Shown here piece by piece: positions 30,062 to 39,123 of a DNA stretch of 64,000 nt. The notes beneath the pieces were generated by a model. The model saw nothing but the letters and a program-made list of their open reading frames with translations, was not told the origin of the DNA and did no database searches. The stretch's first letter is position 1. The number at the start of each line of letters is the position of its first letter. The DNA is taken from assembly GCA_028710885.1 (NCBI GenBank), contig JAQTTG010000004.1:1-64000 (forward strand). Direction: 5' to 3'. The position numbers and the translations under genes were made by a program. The DNA is from Sulfuricurvum sp. GTDB lineage: Bacteria; Campylobacterota; Campylobacteria; Campylobacterales; Sulfurimonadaceae.

Positions 30062-32989
30062 TTACTTTTTACTTTCTGAATAGCTCAGTCGTAAACCGTC
30101 TTCGCTCATCACGAAGCCGTGAATAGCAATTTTCCCCTCATGCACGAGCCTGTGGTGTTTAGCACACAGCGGAATGAGGTTATAGCGGTGATTCATACCG
30201 TAATGTCCAATGGAGCCGCCGTCATCTGCATTGGCTTGAGGGACGATATGGTGCACCTCATCGACCGCTTCGTCACACAACGCACATTTAGTAAGAAAGA
30301 GCTTGTTGTTGTAACGGCTCTTTTTCTCCCGTTTCAGCATCGACGCTTCATGGGTTTTGTCGGTAATCCGTCCTCGTATTTCGTAGGCCTTTTTCAAAAA
30401 GGTCTCATCCATGTGGAGCGATTTAGCGAATTCAAGTCCATAGAGAGTACTTCCGCTACCGCTTTTGAGCTTTCGATCATAGACCAGTTTGTCGCTCGCC
30501 TCGTCGTAATAAACCCCCAAATGGAGCAATACGATCTCTTTCGCTTTTTCGATCTCGGCGAGAGAGGAGAGCTGATGGAGATGGGTCGCAAAGATAAACA
30601 TACTCCCGATCTCGCGAAGTTTAAGGATTGCGCTCGCGACGATGGCGAGTGCCGATTCGGTCTCCGTTCCGTGGCTGATCTCATCTCCGAGGATAAGGGT
30701 ATTCTCCGTCGCACGGTTGAAGATATTACGCAGTTCGAGCATCTCTACCGCAAAGGTCGATAACCCTTTGTAGAGGTTGTCTTTGGAGACGATACGAGTG
30801 AGGAGTTTATCGACGGGGGCAAAGCGCATCATGGCACACGGAACAAAAAATCCCCCCTGCGCCATCACCACTGCCAAACCGATGCTCTTCATCAACGACG
30901 ACTTTCCGCTGGAGTTGATCCCATACAGAAGCACCCCTTTTACATCTTCGCCGTTCTCGATCGTCGGATGTTCTTCAAACGTATGCTGATCGACCGAGCC
31001 TAAAAATAGATCATTCGGAACAAAGATACCGTTCTCTTCGCGCGATTCGATCAACGGATGGCGCAATCCCACCGTCTCAATAAACGCTTTTGCGGAGGGG
31101 ATAATGGAGGGACGAACGTAGCGATAGTGCTTTGCGCATTTTGCACCGCTAAGCGATACGTCCACAACCGCCAAAAATGAGATCAGATGCTCGATGGCAT
31201 GGGAGAACCGACGCTCTACCTCTTCGAGCTGCTCACGGTAGCGCTCTTTGACCTGCGCGATCATCCGCGATTTCGCCCCCGCATTTTCGATGGAAAGCTC
31301 ATCGAGGAGCGGTGAAGTAAGTTTTACCGCCGTTTTGAGTTTACGTACCTGAAAATCACGGAAAAAATGGTGCTCCCCATCAAGGGTAAAAAAGCTGTTA
31401 TACAGTGCCTCTTCGACATTCACATAGCGATTACGGGTCATAAGAAGATGATACCCCTCGCTCTCCAGCCATCCGATAGAGGCATAGGAACCGCCCGACT
31501 CGAAAAAAGTATCGATGTGATCGATGATCCCCTGAAGTTTTGCCTCATTGTCATTTTGTAACTGTTCCAGCGCATCGATGGTGGGATCGATCCCCTCGTT
31601 AAATAAATTCTCATCTACCTGATCACGTCGAAACTTGGCGCACGCTTCGATATTAAATATCCGTCGCAACTCCGAGGCGCACAGACGGCACTCCTGAGCG
31701 CTTGATTTGTCATAACCAATCTTTAGACGATCCGCCTCTTCGAACAAGCTCTCCGCCGCACTGAGAGAGGCATGAAAATAGGCAAGCTCGAACGGGTGGA
31801 GTTTTCCGAGCTTGAGGCGTCGCAAAATCCGCTCCAGATCGTACACCTCTTTGAGCTTCGTCTCAAACGGTGCTATGTGCTCGCCCATCTTATCGATCAG
31901 ATCGTAGCGCTCTTCTAGAAGTTTAGCATCGCAGATAGGGTTCAATAACCGTTCGCGCAGCAGCCGTTTTCCCATCGCCGTAGAGGTTTTATCGATGAGT
32001 TTAAGGAGCGTCATCTCATCGGCATCGCGCGAAATAATCCCCAGCTGTTCAGCGGCGTTGTTCCCTAAATACATGTATCTGTTAGTTCCCAAGAATGTCG
32101 GACGGTTCATCTTCTCGATAATTGCCGCATCGTGATCGATGATGACATTGATGAGGATACACAGCGATTCGGAAGCATACGGGTATCGTTCCAAATCGAG
32201 GTATTCGATCGGGCTTAGGAGAGAGCGGATTTGATAGATACGTTCAAAAAGTTCGTTTTGGTAATCGATCTTCAGGCGTTTTTCGTTTTGAGAGGTGCGG
32301 TGGTGATTTTTGATCTCCAGATAGCGGCTTACCTCATCGCGGTCGATATCCCCCGCACAAAACGTCACCACCACTTCGGACGTTTGGTAGCTTTGCAGCA
32401 GCGTAAATACCTCATCGAGGGCATAGGTTTTGTCTTCGCGGGTGCCATGGATTTCGTTGATGAGGGTTTTCCCCGTCCCCACATCGATGGCAGAGTAGCC
32501 GATGGAGTAAACCCCGTTGTTTTGATCGATCAAAAGCGAGGCGATATAGTTTTCGCTCGCTTCGGCGATGTAGTCGAAGTTCGTCCCCGGAGAGATGATG
32601 TTGGAGATGTAGCGGCGGATATTCGGAACTTCACCCTGCTGACGGACGAGGACGATAGTGTATTTTTTCGATTGTACCAAACGGCTGAGATAGCGCTCAA
32701 TCGAGACAGTCGGAACCCCTGCGAGGAGAGGATTTTGGATCGAGTTTTCGAGGATGGTTTTGTTTTTGCGCGTGAGCTGGATATTCAAAAATTCCGCGAC
32801 TTCTTTCGCTTTTCCGATCTTGAGTTCAGCATTATTGACCTCATAGACCTCGAAAAAAGAGCCTACTTCGATGATGACCAGAGCATCGGGTCCATACTTG
32901 GCTTCGCACGCCGCTTGCAGTTCAAAATAGACTTCCGAGAGGAGCTTTTTTTTGTCTTGTAACAGTGCCCCGATCTCTTCTGTACTCAT
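30062..32989 (-). CDS. MutS7-type mismatch-repair ATPase with C-terminal HNH nuclease
   Basis: A 975-residue MutS homologue. The N-terminal mismatch-binding domain shows [10 protein letters not shown] (residues 41-50; F-x-E type mismatch probe). The core and clamp follow, with [20 protein letters not shown] and [16 protein letters not shown]. The ATPase has Walker [14 protein letters not shown] (about residue 690) and [19 protein letters not shown] (Walker B region), plus FATHLHQL. After the ATPase comes an HNH nuclease: [17 protein letters not shown] from residue 902, and [14 protein letters not shown], two cysteines and two histidines around a catalytic HH. This architecture defines the MutS7 lineage, known from Campylobacterota, octocoral mitochondria and giant viruses. 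The nuclease would let it nick DNA without MutL. GGAG precedes the ATG. It is transcribed alone. Confidence 0.9.
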   Translation of the reverse strand: MSTEEIGALLQDKKKLLSEVYFELQAACEAKYGPDALVIIEVGSFFEVYEVNNAELKIGKAKEVAEFLNIQLTRKNKTILENSIQNPLLAGVPTVSIERYLSRLVQSKKYTIVLVRQQGEVPNIRRYISNIISPGTNFDYIAEASENYIASLLIDQNNGVYSIGYSAIDVGTGKTLINEIHGTREDKTYALDEVFTLLQSYQTSEVVVTFCAGDIDRDEVSRYLEIKNHHRTSQNEKRLKIDYQNELFERIYQIRSLLSPIEYLDLERYPYASESLCILINVIIDHDAAIIEKMNRPTFLGTNRYMYLGNNAAEQLGIISRDADEMTLLKLIDKTSTAMGKRLLRERLLNPICDAKLLEERYDLIDKMGEHIAPFETKLKEVYDLERILRRLKLGKLHPFELAYFHASLSAAESLFEEADRLKIGYDKSSAQECRLCASELRRIFNIEACAKFRRDQVDENLFNEGIDPTIDALEQLQNDNEAKLQGIIDHIDTFFESGGSYASIGWLESEGYHLLMTRNRYVNVEEALYNSFFTLDGEHHFFRDFQVRKLKTAVKLTSPLLDELSIENAGAKSRMIAQVKERYREQLEEVERRFSHAIEHLISFLAVVDVSLSGAKCAKHYRYVRPSIIPSAKAFIETVGLRHPLIESREENGIFVPNDLFLGSVDQHTFEEHPTIENGEDVKGVLLYGINSSGKSSLMKSIGLAVVMAQGGFFVPCAMMRFAPVDKLLTRIVSKDNLYKGLSTFAVEMLELRNIFNRATENTLILGDEISHGTETESALAIVASAILKLREIGSMFIFATHLHQLSSLAEIEKAKEIVLLHLGVYYDEASDKLVYDRKLKSGSGSTLYGLEFAKSLHMDETFLKKAYEIRGRITDKTHEASMLKREKKSRYNNKLFLTKCALCDEAVDEVHHIVPQANADDGGSIGHYGMNHRYNLIPLCAKHHRLVHEGKIAIHGFVMSEDGLRLSYSESKK

Positions 32990-33007
32990 TCACGCTCCGT
33001 ATTTTCT

Positions 33008-33055
33008 CGTCATTCCCGCGAAAGTGGGCATTGTGCCCCTTGTGGGTAAATCCAG
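33008..33055. repeat. REP-like palindromic element upstream of mutS7
   Basis: CGTCATTCCCGCGAAAG, then a G-rich/C-rich insert, ending TAAATCCAG. The outer parts match the dispersed CGTCATTCCCGCG...GGAATCCAG palindromes of many proteobacteria, here with an unusual internal extension (TGGGCATTGTGCCCC can pair within itself). Other copies are not in the window. Confidence 0.45.
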
Positions 33056-33105
33056 TTCTATTTTGGTTTTATTATAGCGAAGCCGGACTAAAAGGAGAAT
33101 TTTCT

Positions 33106-33789
33106 CTACTCAACAAACCGATACCCAATGCCTGTTTCGGTGACGATCCGTTTGGGCCGGGCGGAATCAATCTCAATCTTTTGGCGGAGTTGATTGATAA
33201 ATACGCGTAAATAATGGGTTTCATTTTGATACCCGATTCCCCATATCTCTTTGAGCAGCCATGCGTGGGTGAGTACTTTACCGTTGTTTTGCATCAACAT
33301 CTTGAGTAGCTCAAACTCTTTTGGGGTAAGTTTTAACTCTTCGTTCTCCAGCATCACCGTATGCGATAAAATATCCAGTGAGAGATTTCCGCTGATCAAC
33401 CCCGATGTCGAGTCTCCCACAGTGTTGTTACTACGGCGAAGTGCCGCTTTGATCCGTGCGAGGAGTTCTCCCGTGCTGAATGGCTTGGTAAGGTAATCAT
33501 CACATCCACCCTCTAATGCGGCTATTTTTTCACTCTCGCCTGAACGGGCGGAGAGGACGATGAGCGGGGCTTGGCTCCATTCACGGAAGCGTTCTAAAAA
33601 TACTTTTCCATCCATATCGGGGAGTCCCAAATCGAGCAGTACCAGTGCCGGTGCTTCAATCGCCGCACGGTTCAATCCCTCTTTCCCTGTAGCGATACAC
33701 AGCGGATGATACCCTGCCGCAGTGAGCGCCACTTCGAGCAGTTTACGAATCGCACTGTCATCGTCGATGATTAAAATTGTCTCACTCAT
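33106..33789 (-). CDS. kdpE: KdpE-like response regulator
   Basis: A 227-residue OmpR/PhoB-type regulator. The receiver domain has LIIDDDSAIRKLLE (acid pocket), LLDLGLPDMDGKVF (phospho-acceptor aspartate), VLSARSGESEK and DYLTKPFSTGELLARI (lysine switch). The C-terminal winged helix is clear: LTPKEFELLKMLMQNNGKVL and YLRVFINQLRQKIE, ending GIGYRFVE, as in KdpE. Its start overlaps the sensor kinase stop (ATGA). KdpE normally activates kdpFABC, which is not in this window, so the likely target is the adjacent kup operon itself. Confidence 0.9.
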   Translation of the reverse strand: MSETILIIDDDSAIRKLLEVALTAAGYHPLCIATGKEGLNRAAIEAPALVLLDLGLPDMDGKVFLERFREWSQAPLIVLSARSGESEKIAALEGGCDDYLTKPFSTGELLARIKAALRRSNNTVGDSTSGLISGNLSLDILSHTVMLENEELKLTPKEFELLKMLMQNNGKVLTHAWLLKEIWGIGYQNETHYLRVFINQLRQKIEIDSARPKRIVTETGIGYRFVE

Positions 33790-34823
33790 CCCTCACCCCT
33801 CTGCGGTAATCGCATCATCGCACAAAACTGCACGCCATCACTCATTGTTTCGACACTGCCGCCGTGCATCTGTGCAATCCGATAAGCGACATAGAGCCCT
33901 AATCCAATCCCCTCTTCGCCACGTACATTGCTCAATCTCGAAAATGCTCTCCATGCCATGGATGCCTCGTTGGCGGAGGGGATTGAACCGGTATTACAGA
34001 TACGGATCAGGATACCTTCTATATCATTGCTCACCGCAACATTTACAGCATTTCCATATTTAAATGCATTTTCTAGCAGGTTAAAGAGTGCTTGTTCGAT
34101 TAAAACAGCGTCTCCTTGAATCGAAACAATGTTTTTATCGATTGTGAGCGTCGCCGGAAATGTTTTCTCGCTTTTGGCTAAAGCACTTCCCAGTAAATCG
34201 GGAATGTCACACCCTTGTAGTTTGAGTTTCAACATACCGCTTTGGAGTCGCGCCGTGTCGAGGAGATTATCGATCAGGCGGTGCATCCGATGTGCACCGT
34301 TGTCAATTGTGGAATAAAGCTCTTTTTTTTGTTCGCTATTCAAATCGATCTCTTCGCTCAACAATCCCGATGATGCTCCCATGATCGCCGCAAGCGGTGT
34401 CCGGAGCTCATGAGATAGTGATCCCAACAGTGTCTCTTGAAGCTTCTCCGAGGTCTCCAGCTCTTTGGCAATAGCCGCACGTGCGCTGAGCCATGCGACG
34501 ATCTGCCCGACCGCGATCATAATGGCAAAGCTGAAAACATAACGAACATCATGTACTGTAAAGGTCAGAGTCGGTGGGATGAAGAAAAAATTAAATGACA
34601 AAACCGAAGCAATCGATACGATAAATGTGTCTCTTTGATTCAGTCGCATCGCCGCATACAAAATCGGCAATAGATGGATCATCCCGATATTAACGAGTTC
34701 AAGCTCCGCACTAAAGAGTTTAGAGAAAAACGCTAGAACAACCAGCAGTAAAAATGGGGGGATAATTGCGTACATGATTGAATTATATTCTATTTTATCT
34801 TGCGGACACATCGAATAAAACAT
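33786..34823 (-). CDS. kdpD: Short KdpD-like sensor histidine kinase (no N-terminal KdpD/USP domain)
   Basis: A 345-residue kinase. The membrane region (about residues 15-110: YAIIPPFLLLVVLAFFS, then FIVSIASVLSFNFFFIPPTL) matches the four-helix DUF4118 part of KdpD. It is followed by the phospho-acceptor helix GSLSHELRTPLAAIMG, the N box LFNLLENAFKYGN and GIGLGLYVAYRIAQMHGG of the HATPase. KdpD of E. coli is about 890 residues, with a large cytosolic KdpD/universal-stress domain in front; that part is absent here. The start is uncertain: the ATG at 34823 overlaps the upstream DUF1566 gene by 34 bases, and 34811 or 34775 are alternatives. Confidence 0.85.
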   Translation of the reverse strand: MFYSMCPQDKIEYNSIMYAIIPPFLLLVVLAFFSKLFSAELELVNIGMIHLLPILYAAMRLNQRDTFIVSIASVLSFNFFFIPPTLTFTVHDVRYVFSFAIMIAVGQIVAWLSARAAIAKELETSEKLQETLLGSLSHELRTPLAAIMGASSGLLSEEIDLNSEQKKELYSTIDNGAHRMHRLIDNLLDTARLQSGMLKLKLQGCDIPDLLGSALAKSEKTFPATLTIDKNIVSIQGDAVLIEQALFNLLENAFKYGNAVNVAVSNDIEGILIRICNTGSIPSANEASMAWRAFSRLSNVRGEEGIGLGLYVAYRIAQMHGGSVETMSDGVQFCAMMRLPQRGEG

Positions 34824-35209
34824 GAATAATCCAGACCAATCACATGCATACTTTTACCTGTTGCAAAATCGATAAAACTGACCCGATTATTTTGTTCTTT
34901 TTGTGTTGCCCAATAGCAATCGGTTGCAGTATGAGCAAAAACCGGAAAAATTGTTGGTGTACGTTCATTATCGATAATATGAAATAACTCTTGTTGCGTT
35001 GGCATACGCCAGTCGGTCATATCGCCTAGTCCGAGCGATTCGCAATAACTCAGGGCACTTTTATAACTCATCTTTTGCTCTGATACCTGTTCATCATCCT
35101 GCCACATTAAAGTCTCAGGATTTTGAATAACCGTTTGGCTTTGCCGCTCAGAAACAAAATCCGATCCGAAAAGTGACATACTCAGAAGAATAGAAGCCAA
35201 TATTTTCAT
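34790..35209 (-). CDS. Secreted DUF1566 protein in the potassium operon
   Basis: A 139-residue protein with a signal peptide (KILASILLSMSLFGSDFVS) and one DUF1566 domain: TLMWQDDEQ, MTDWRMPTQQELFHIIDNE, DCYWATQKEQ and the C-terminal FIRCVRKIK. It begins two bases after the kup stop and overlaps the kdpD-like gene, so it belongs to the same operon. Function unknown; its position suggests a periplasmic accessory to potassium sensing or uptake, which is inference only. Confidence 0.75.
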   Translation of the reverse strand: MKILASILLSMSLFGSDFVSERQSQTVIQNPETLMWQDDEQVSEQKMSYKSALSYCESLGLGDMTDWRMPTQQELFHIIDNERTPTIFPVFAHTATDCYWATQKEQNNRVSFIDFATGKSMHVIGLDYSCFIRCVRKIK

Positions 35210-35211
35210 CG

Positions 35212-37032
35212 TTAAATCTCCGCTCTGCGGGCAACTCCGATCAGTTTCTCATGCGGAAAATGGTAGAAGCTGACAAAATTCGGGGAAACATCTTTGATAA
35301 AGGCAAAAATTTTCCATACTAGGCTATCCGATACAATCTCCTCGTCTCCGTAAAAAATCGTCCGCTCATCAATCTGTTTATCCCGTAAAATATTTTCAAC
35401 GTTGAGTGTTTCCATATATCCCGGACGGATACTGAGTAGATCAAGCCCATCAGCCAGCGGTGAGAGTTCGCTATGAACTCCGTGAGGCTCATACGAGGGG
35501 TGCACTATCACGATGATGTTACGCTCATACATAATCCCGTTTTGAAACATTGTTTTGGAGATATAAGCGGGGATAGCGTCGGCATTACGGGCAAAAAACA
35601 GAGCCGTCCCTTCTACATAGAACCCTTGCGCATAACGTTTGGTATATTCACTTAAAAACAGTTCTTTATCGATTGGAACCAGTGAAGCATACAGACGTTT
35701 TTGCCCCTGAGTGTAGAGAATCACGATAAAAAGAGGAACTGATGCAATGATGAGTGACCAATACCCACCATGCGGGATTTTGAGCCAGCAGGAGACAAAG
35801 AAGACTAAACTCGTCAATCCTGCAATTACCGACACACCCATTTTAAAGTATTGGCGTTTATACATAAAAATCATGCTCATCAACCCGCCGGTAATGCTCA
35901 TCGCCCCAGCGACGGAAAGACCATAAGCCGCCGCAAGTTTCCCCGATTCACCGAAGATAAAGAGCATTGCGACGACACATACAAATAAGAACCAGTTAAT
36001 CGAGCCGACATAGATTTGACTACGCAGTTCATTCGACGTATAGTTGACGCTGAAATGGGGGAAAATACGGGTTGTCATCGCCTGATATAACACCGAAAAT
36101 ATCCCGCTGATCATCGCTTGGGAGGCTATAATCGTTGCTACAACGCTTAACAATAGCATTGGAACATACAATGAGGGAACAAGAGTATGATAGAGCTCAA
36201 AAAAGGGCGCTTTCGCCGCTTCAGGGTGTGATAGCAAAAATGCCCCTTGCCCATAGTACGAAATCAACAATGCGATGGAAGCGAATAGCCATCCTTTCAG
36301 TATCGGAAGACGTCCCAAGTGTCCCATATCGGCATAGAGTGCTTCCCCTCCCGTCGCACAGAGCAAGACGTCTGCCAAAACGACAAACGCGATATAGGGG
36401 TGTTGCATGATAAAACTTATGGCGTATATCGGAGAGATCGCTTTTAAAACCTCCGGGGACTGAAGTAGATAGTATCCTCCGCCTAGTGCAAGGGCAAAAA
36501 ACCATACCACCATAATCGGACCAAATGCGCTGGCGACCTTCTCAACGCCTCGTTTTTGGACGGCGAATAGAGCGAAAGCGACCCCTGCAGCGATAACGAG
36601 TAGGGTCAACTTCGGTGTATCTTCATACCCCGGTATCAATGCAATCCCCTCGACGGAACTCAAAATACTGATAGCGGGAGTGATTACACCATCCCCGATC
36701 ATCAGCGAAATTCCCACAAAGCCCAGTGCACTTACCAAAGCGGTAAGGCGTGCCCCTTTGAGATAGGGGAGTAATATTTGAACCAGAACAACTGTTCCCC
36801 CTTCTCCACGTTTGGAAAGACTGGTGGCAAGCCATGCGTATTGAACGGTGACAAGCATCAGCATAGTCCAAAAAACCATTGATAATATTTGAAATATTGT
36901 TTCCGTAGTTGGTTGTACCAACAGCAAAATGACGGCAAAAGTATAAATCGGACTTGTTCCAATGTCGCCGTAAACAACACCGAGCGATTTAATCACCATC
37001 AGCTCATTTTTTATCCGTTCTTGTAGTGTCAT
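35212..37032 (-). CDS. kup: Kup potassium transporter
   Basis: A 606-residue membrane protein of the KUP/HAK/KT family (proton-coupled K+ uptake). About twelve membrane helices occupy residues ~15-430: GVVYGDIGTSPIYTFA is the family signature, followed by WLATSLSKRGEGGTVVLVQ and VGISLMIGDGVITPAISILS. A soluble C-terminal region follows from about 450. The ATG is preceded by AAGAGAG. It heads an operon with a DUF1566 gene and kdpDE; a TATACT -10 box lies at 37066-37071. Confidence 0.93.
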   Translation of the reverse strand: MTLQERIKNELMVIKSLGVVYGDIGTSPIYTFAVILLLVQPTTETIFQILSMVFWTMLMLVTVQYAWLATSLSKRGEGGTVVLVQILLPYLKGARLTALVSALGFVGISLMIGDGVITPAISILSSVEGIALIPGYEDTPKLTLLVIAAGVAFALFAVQKRGVEKVASAFGPIMVVWFFALALGGGYYLLQSPEVLKAISPIYAISFIMQHPYIAFVVLADVLLCATGGEALYADMGHLGRLPILKGWLFASIALLISYYGQGAFLLSHPEAAKAPFFELYHTLVPSLYVPMLLLSVVATIIASQAMISGIFSVLYQAMTTRIFPHFSVNYTSNELRSQIYVGSINWFLFVCVVAMLFIFGESGKLAAAYGLSVAGAMSITGGLMSMIFMYKRQYFKMGVSVIAGLTSLVFFVSCWLKIPHGGYWSLIIASVPLFIVILYTQGQKRLYASLVPIDKELFLSEYTKRYAQGFYVEGTALFFARNADAIPAYISKTMFQNGIMYERNIIVIVHPSYEPHGVHSELSPLADGLDLLSIRPGYMETLNVENILRDKQIDERTIFYGDEEIVSDSLVWKIFAFIKDVSPNFVSFYHFPHEKLIGVARRAEI

Positions 37033-37147
37033 GTACTCTCTTTGGTTAAGATTATTAATAGATGAAGTATAGAGGTTTTTGTGTCAGTGAATTATCAAGA
37101 TAGGGGTAAATGGTGTAAAGAAAGTATAAAGAAGTAAAAATAAAATG

Positions 37148-37175
37148 CTAAAAAGTTCTCTCCTAAGAGAGAACT
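37148..37175 (-). terminator. Intrinsic terminator of serA
   Basis: On the minus strand AGTTCTCTC and GAGAGAACT form a perfect nine-pair stem around TTAG, followed by TTTTTAGC and further T-runs. It lies just after the serA stop codon and before the kup promoter region. Confidence 0.85.
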
Positions 37176-37180
37176 AAAAG

Positions 37181-38770
37181 TTAAATTCGTGCGTAAGAAA
37201 CGCTAATGCAGGCATTAAGTGCTGAAAGTTCTTTTAAAGTTTTATCGTTAACAGCTGAATCGACGATAATAACCGCCAATGCTTCACCGCTTTTATTACG
37301 ACCGAGACGGAAATCGGCAATATTAACTTCATGTGCGGCAAGTAAAGTGCCCACTTGACCAATAACACCCGGTACGTCGGTATTTTTGAAAAGGATCATA
37401 TTCCCTTTCGGCTCAACATCAATACCAAAACCGTTGATATCAACGATGCGTTGTACATCATCGTTAAACATCGTCGTACTGATTTCGATAACATCTTTAT
37501 CCGTTGTCAAACGAACCGTTACGAGGTTTTTATAGACCTGACTTGCAGGGAGCTCTTCCGTCTCCACTTTGATACCGCGCTCTTTGGCTACGAAATCAGC
37601 ATTTACGTAGTTAATAGTATCACCTGAAATATCAGCCAATGCACCAACAGTTACAAATGTCGCCAATGAATTAACATATTCAGCAATATCACCGCGACCA
37701 CTTACTTTAATCGAGATAATCGGTGCTTTGTTCATTTGTGATGCAAGGAAACCAATTTTTTGTCCCATTTCCAAAAACGGTTTAACGAATGCAGGAATTT
37801 TAGTTTCATCGATAGGGAGATTCAATGCATGAGGATAGGCGATCCCTTTTGCCGCTTCGATTGCTTGTTGCGCCGCTTCAAGAGCGATTCCAAGTTGAGA
37901 TTCAAATGTATTTGCTCCGAGATGAGGAGAAACACAGATGTTATCTAAATCAAGAAGCTTATTACTTGTAGCCGGCTCTTTGTTGAATACGTCAATCCCT
38001 GCAAAACGGATTTTTCCTGATTTAAGACCATCATAGAGTGCATCTTCATCGTATAATCCACCACGAGCACAGTTGATAAGAACCACGCCATCTTTCATTT
38101 TTGCGATTTCATCCGCACCGATCATACCAACTGTCTCTTTGTTTTTTGGAGTGTGGATCGTGATAATGTCACACGCTAAAATATCTTCAAAATTAGTGGT
38201 ATATTTAGCACCGAGATCGGTTGCTTTGGATGGATGAATATACGGGTCATAGGCGATAACATCCATCTCAAACGCTTTAGAGCGGATACCGACACGGCTA
38301 CCGATATTACCGAAACCGATAACACCGAGTTTTTTACCTTTAAGCTCGTAACCGTACCATTTTTCACGTTTCCAGATACGTTGGTTTTTCAAATGATCGT
38401 GAGAATATGGGAACATACGCATACAAGAGAGCATATGGGTCATAGTCAACTCTACTGCTGCGATAGTGTTCGCAGTAGGAACGTTCATCACGATGATCCC
38501 TTCTTTTGAACATCCCGGAATATCAACGTTATCAACACCGACACCGGCACGAACAATCGCTTTCATATTCCCTTTTACCGCATTGATAAATTTTTCATCA
38601 ACATCAGTTGAACTACGGGTAATCGCTACATCAGCATCTTTAATCACATCTAAAAGTGCTGTTTTATCCATATCAGCGGCAAAAATCATATCGACTTGAT
38701 CATCACGACGTAAAAGGTTTAATCCCTCTTCATGAATATGATCACAGACAACAATTTTAAATTTTTCCAT
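37181..38770 (-). CDS. serA: D-3-phosphoglycerate dehydrogenase
   Basis: A 529-residue enzyme of the long type, first step of serine synthesis. The NAD fold shows KKLGVIGFGNIGSRVGIRS, then INCARGGLYDEDALYDGLKS with the catalytic arginine, DVFNKEPATSN with the glutamate and SPHLGANT with the catalytic histidine. After residue ~320 come an intervening substrate-binding-like domain and a C-terminal ACT domain (MILFKNTDVPGVIGQVGTLL) that may bind serine. GAGG precedes the ATG, and a 7-pair hairpin lies just upstream. It is the last gene of the pheS-to-serA gene run. Confidence 0.95.
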   Translation of the reverse strand: MEKFKIVVCDHIHEEGLNLLRRDDQVDMIFAADMDKTALLDVIKDADVAITRSSTDVDEKFINAVKGNMKAIVRAGVGVDNVDIPGCSKEGIIVMNVPTANTIAAVELTMTHMLSCMRMFPYSHDHLKNQRIWKREKWYGYELKGKKLGVIGFGNIGSRVGIRSKAFEMDVIAYDPYIHPSKATDLGAKYTTNFEDILACDIITIHTPKNKETVGMIGADEIAKMKDGVVLINCARGGLYDEDALYDGLKSGKIRFAGIDVFNKEPATSNKLLDLDNICVSPHLGANTFESQLGIALEAAQQAIEAAKGIAYPHALNLPIDETKIPAFVKPFLEMGQKIGFLASQMNKAPIISIKVSGRGDIAEYVNSLATFVTVGALADISGDTINYVNADFVAKERGIKVETEELPASQVYKNLVTVRLTTDKDVIEISTTMFNDDVQRIVDINGFGIDVEPKGNMILFKNTDVPGVIGQVGTLLAAHEVNIADFRLGRNKSGEALAVIIVDSAVNDKTLKELSALNACISVSYARI

Positions 38771-38786
38771 TATTTTTCCTCTGTAA

Positions 38787-38805
38787 ACGGTGAAATTATC
38801 ACCGT
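38787..38805. other. Hairpin directly upstream of the serA ribosome site
   Basis: ACGGTGA (38787-38793) and TCACCGT (38799-38805) pair perfectly around five bases, about 17 bases before the serA ATG. No T-run follows. It could be an operator, an RNA processing site or a 5'-leader structure. Confidence 0.45.
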
Positions 38806-38845
38806 GATTTGGTAGGTTTTTAGTTTTGTTACAAGAGATGCAAGT

Positions 38846-39118
38846 TTATTTGGATGAATCATTTTTTTGATTATCCATATCTAAATTTATATTAACTTCA
38901 TTGACGGGATAAGCATACTCTTGATCGGTATTTATCGAAAAATGGTTTATCCAGCTCTTTATTTCATCATTAGTACTGATTGAGGTATTAGCCTCATCAG
39001 CATCCTCTCCTTGTACCAAACGAGGGACAGAAGGATTTATTTGAATCATAAAAACGATTATAAATGTTGCGACAGCTAAGGCTATAAGAGGGAACAGCCA
39101 ATAAGCACCGCGTCGCAT
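38846..39118 (-). CDS. Small single-pass membrane protein between rpsA and serA
   Basis: A 90-residue protein of unknown function. One N-terminal membrane helix (YWLFPLIALAVATFIIVFMI) follows a short arginine-rich start, so the acidic C-terminal 65 residues face the periplasm. It begins five bases after the rpsA stop, so it is cotranscribed. A small membrane protein sits at the same position in Campylobacter genomes as I recall (between rpsA and serA), which supports it as a real, lineage-conserved gene. Confidence 0.7.
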   Translation of the reverse strand: MRRGAYWLFPLIALAVATFIIVFMIQINPSVPRLVQGEDADEANTSISTNDEIKSWINHFSINTDQEYAYPVNEVNINLDMDNQKNDSSK

Positions 39119-39123
39119 TTGAT

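Noticed and set aside
32231-32962. Plus-strand open frame of 243 codons opposite mutS7
   Set aside because: Antisense shadow of a gene with intact, ordered MutS motifs.
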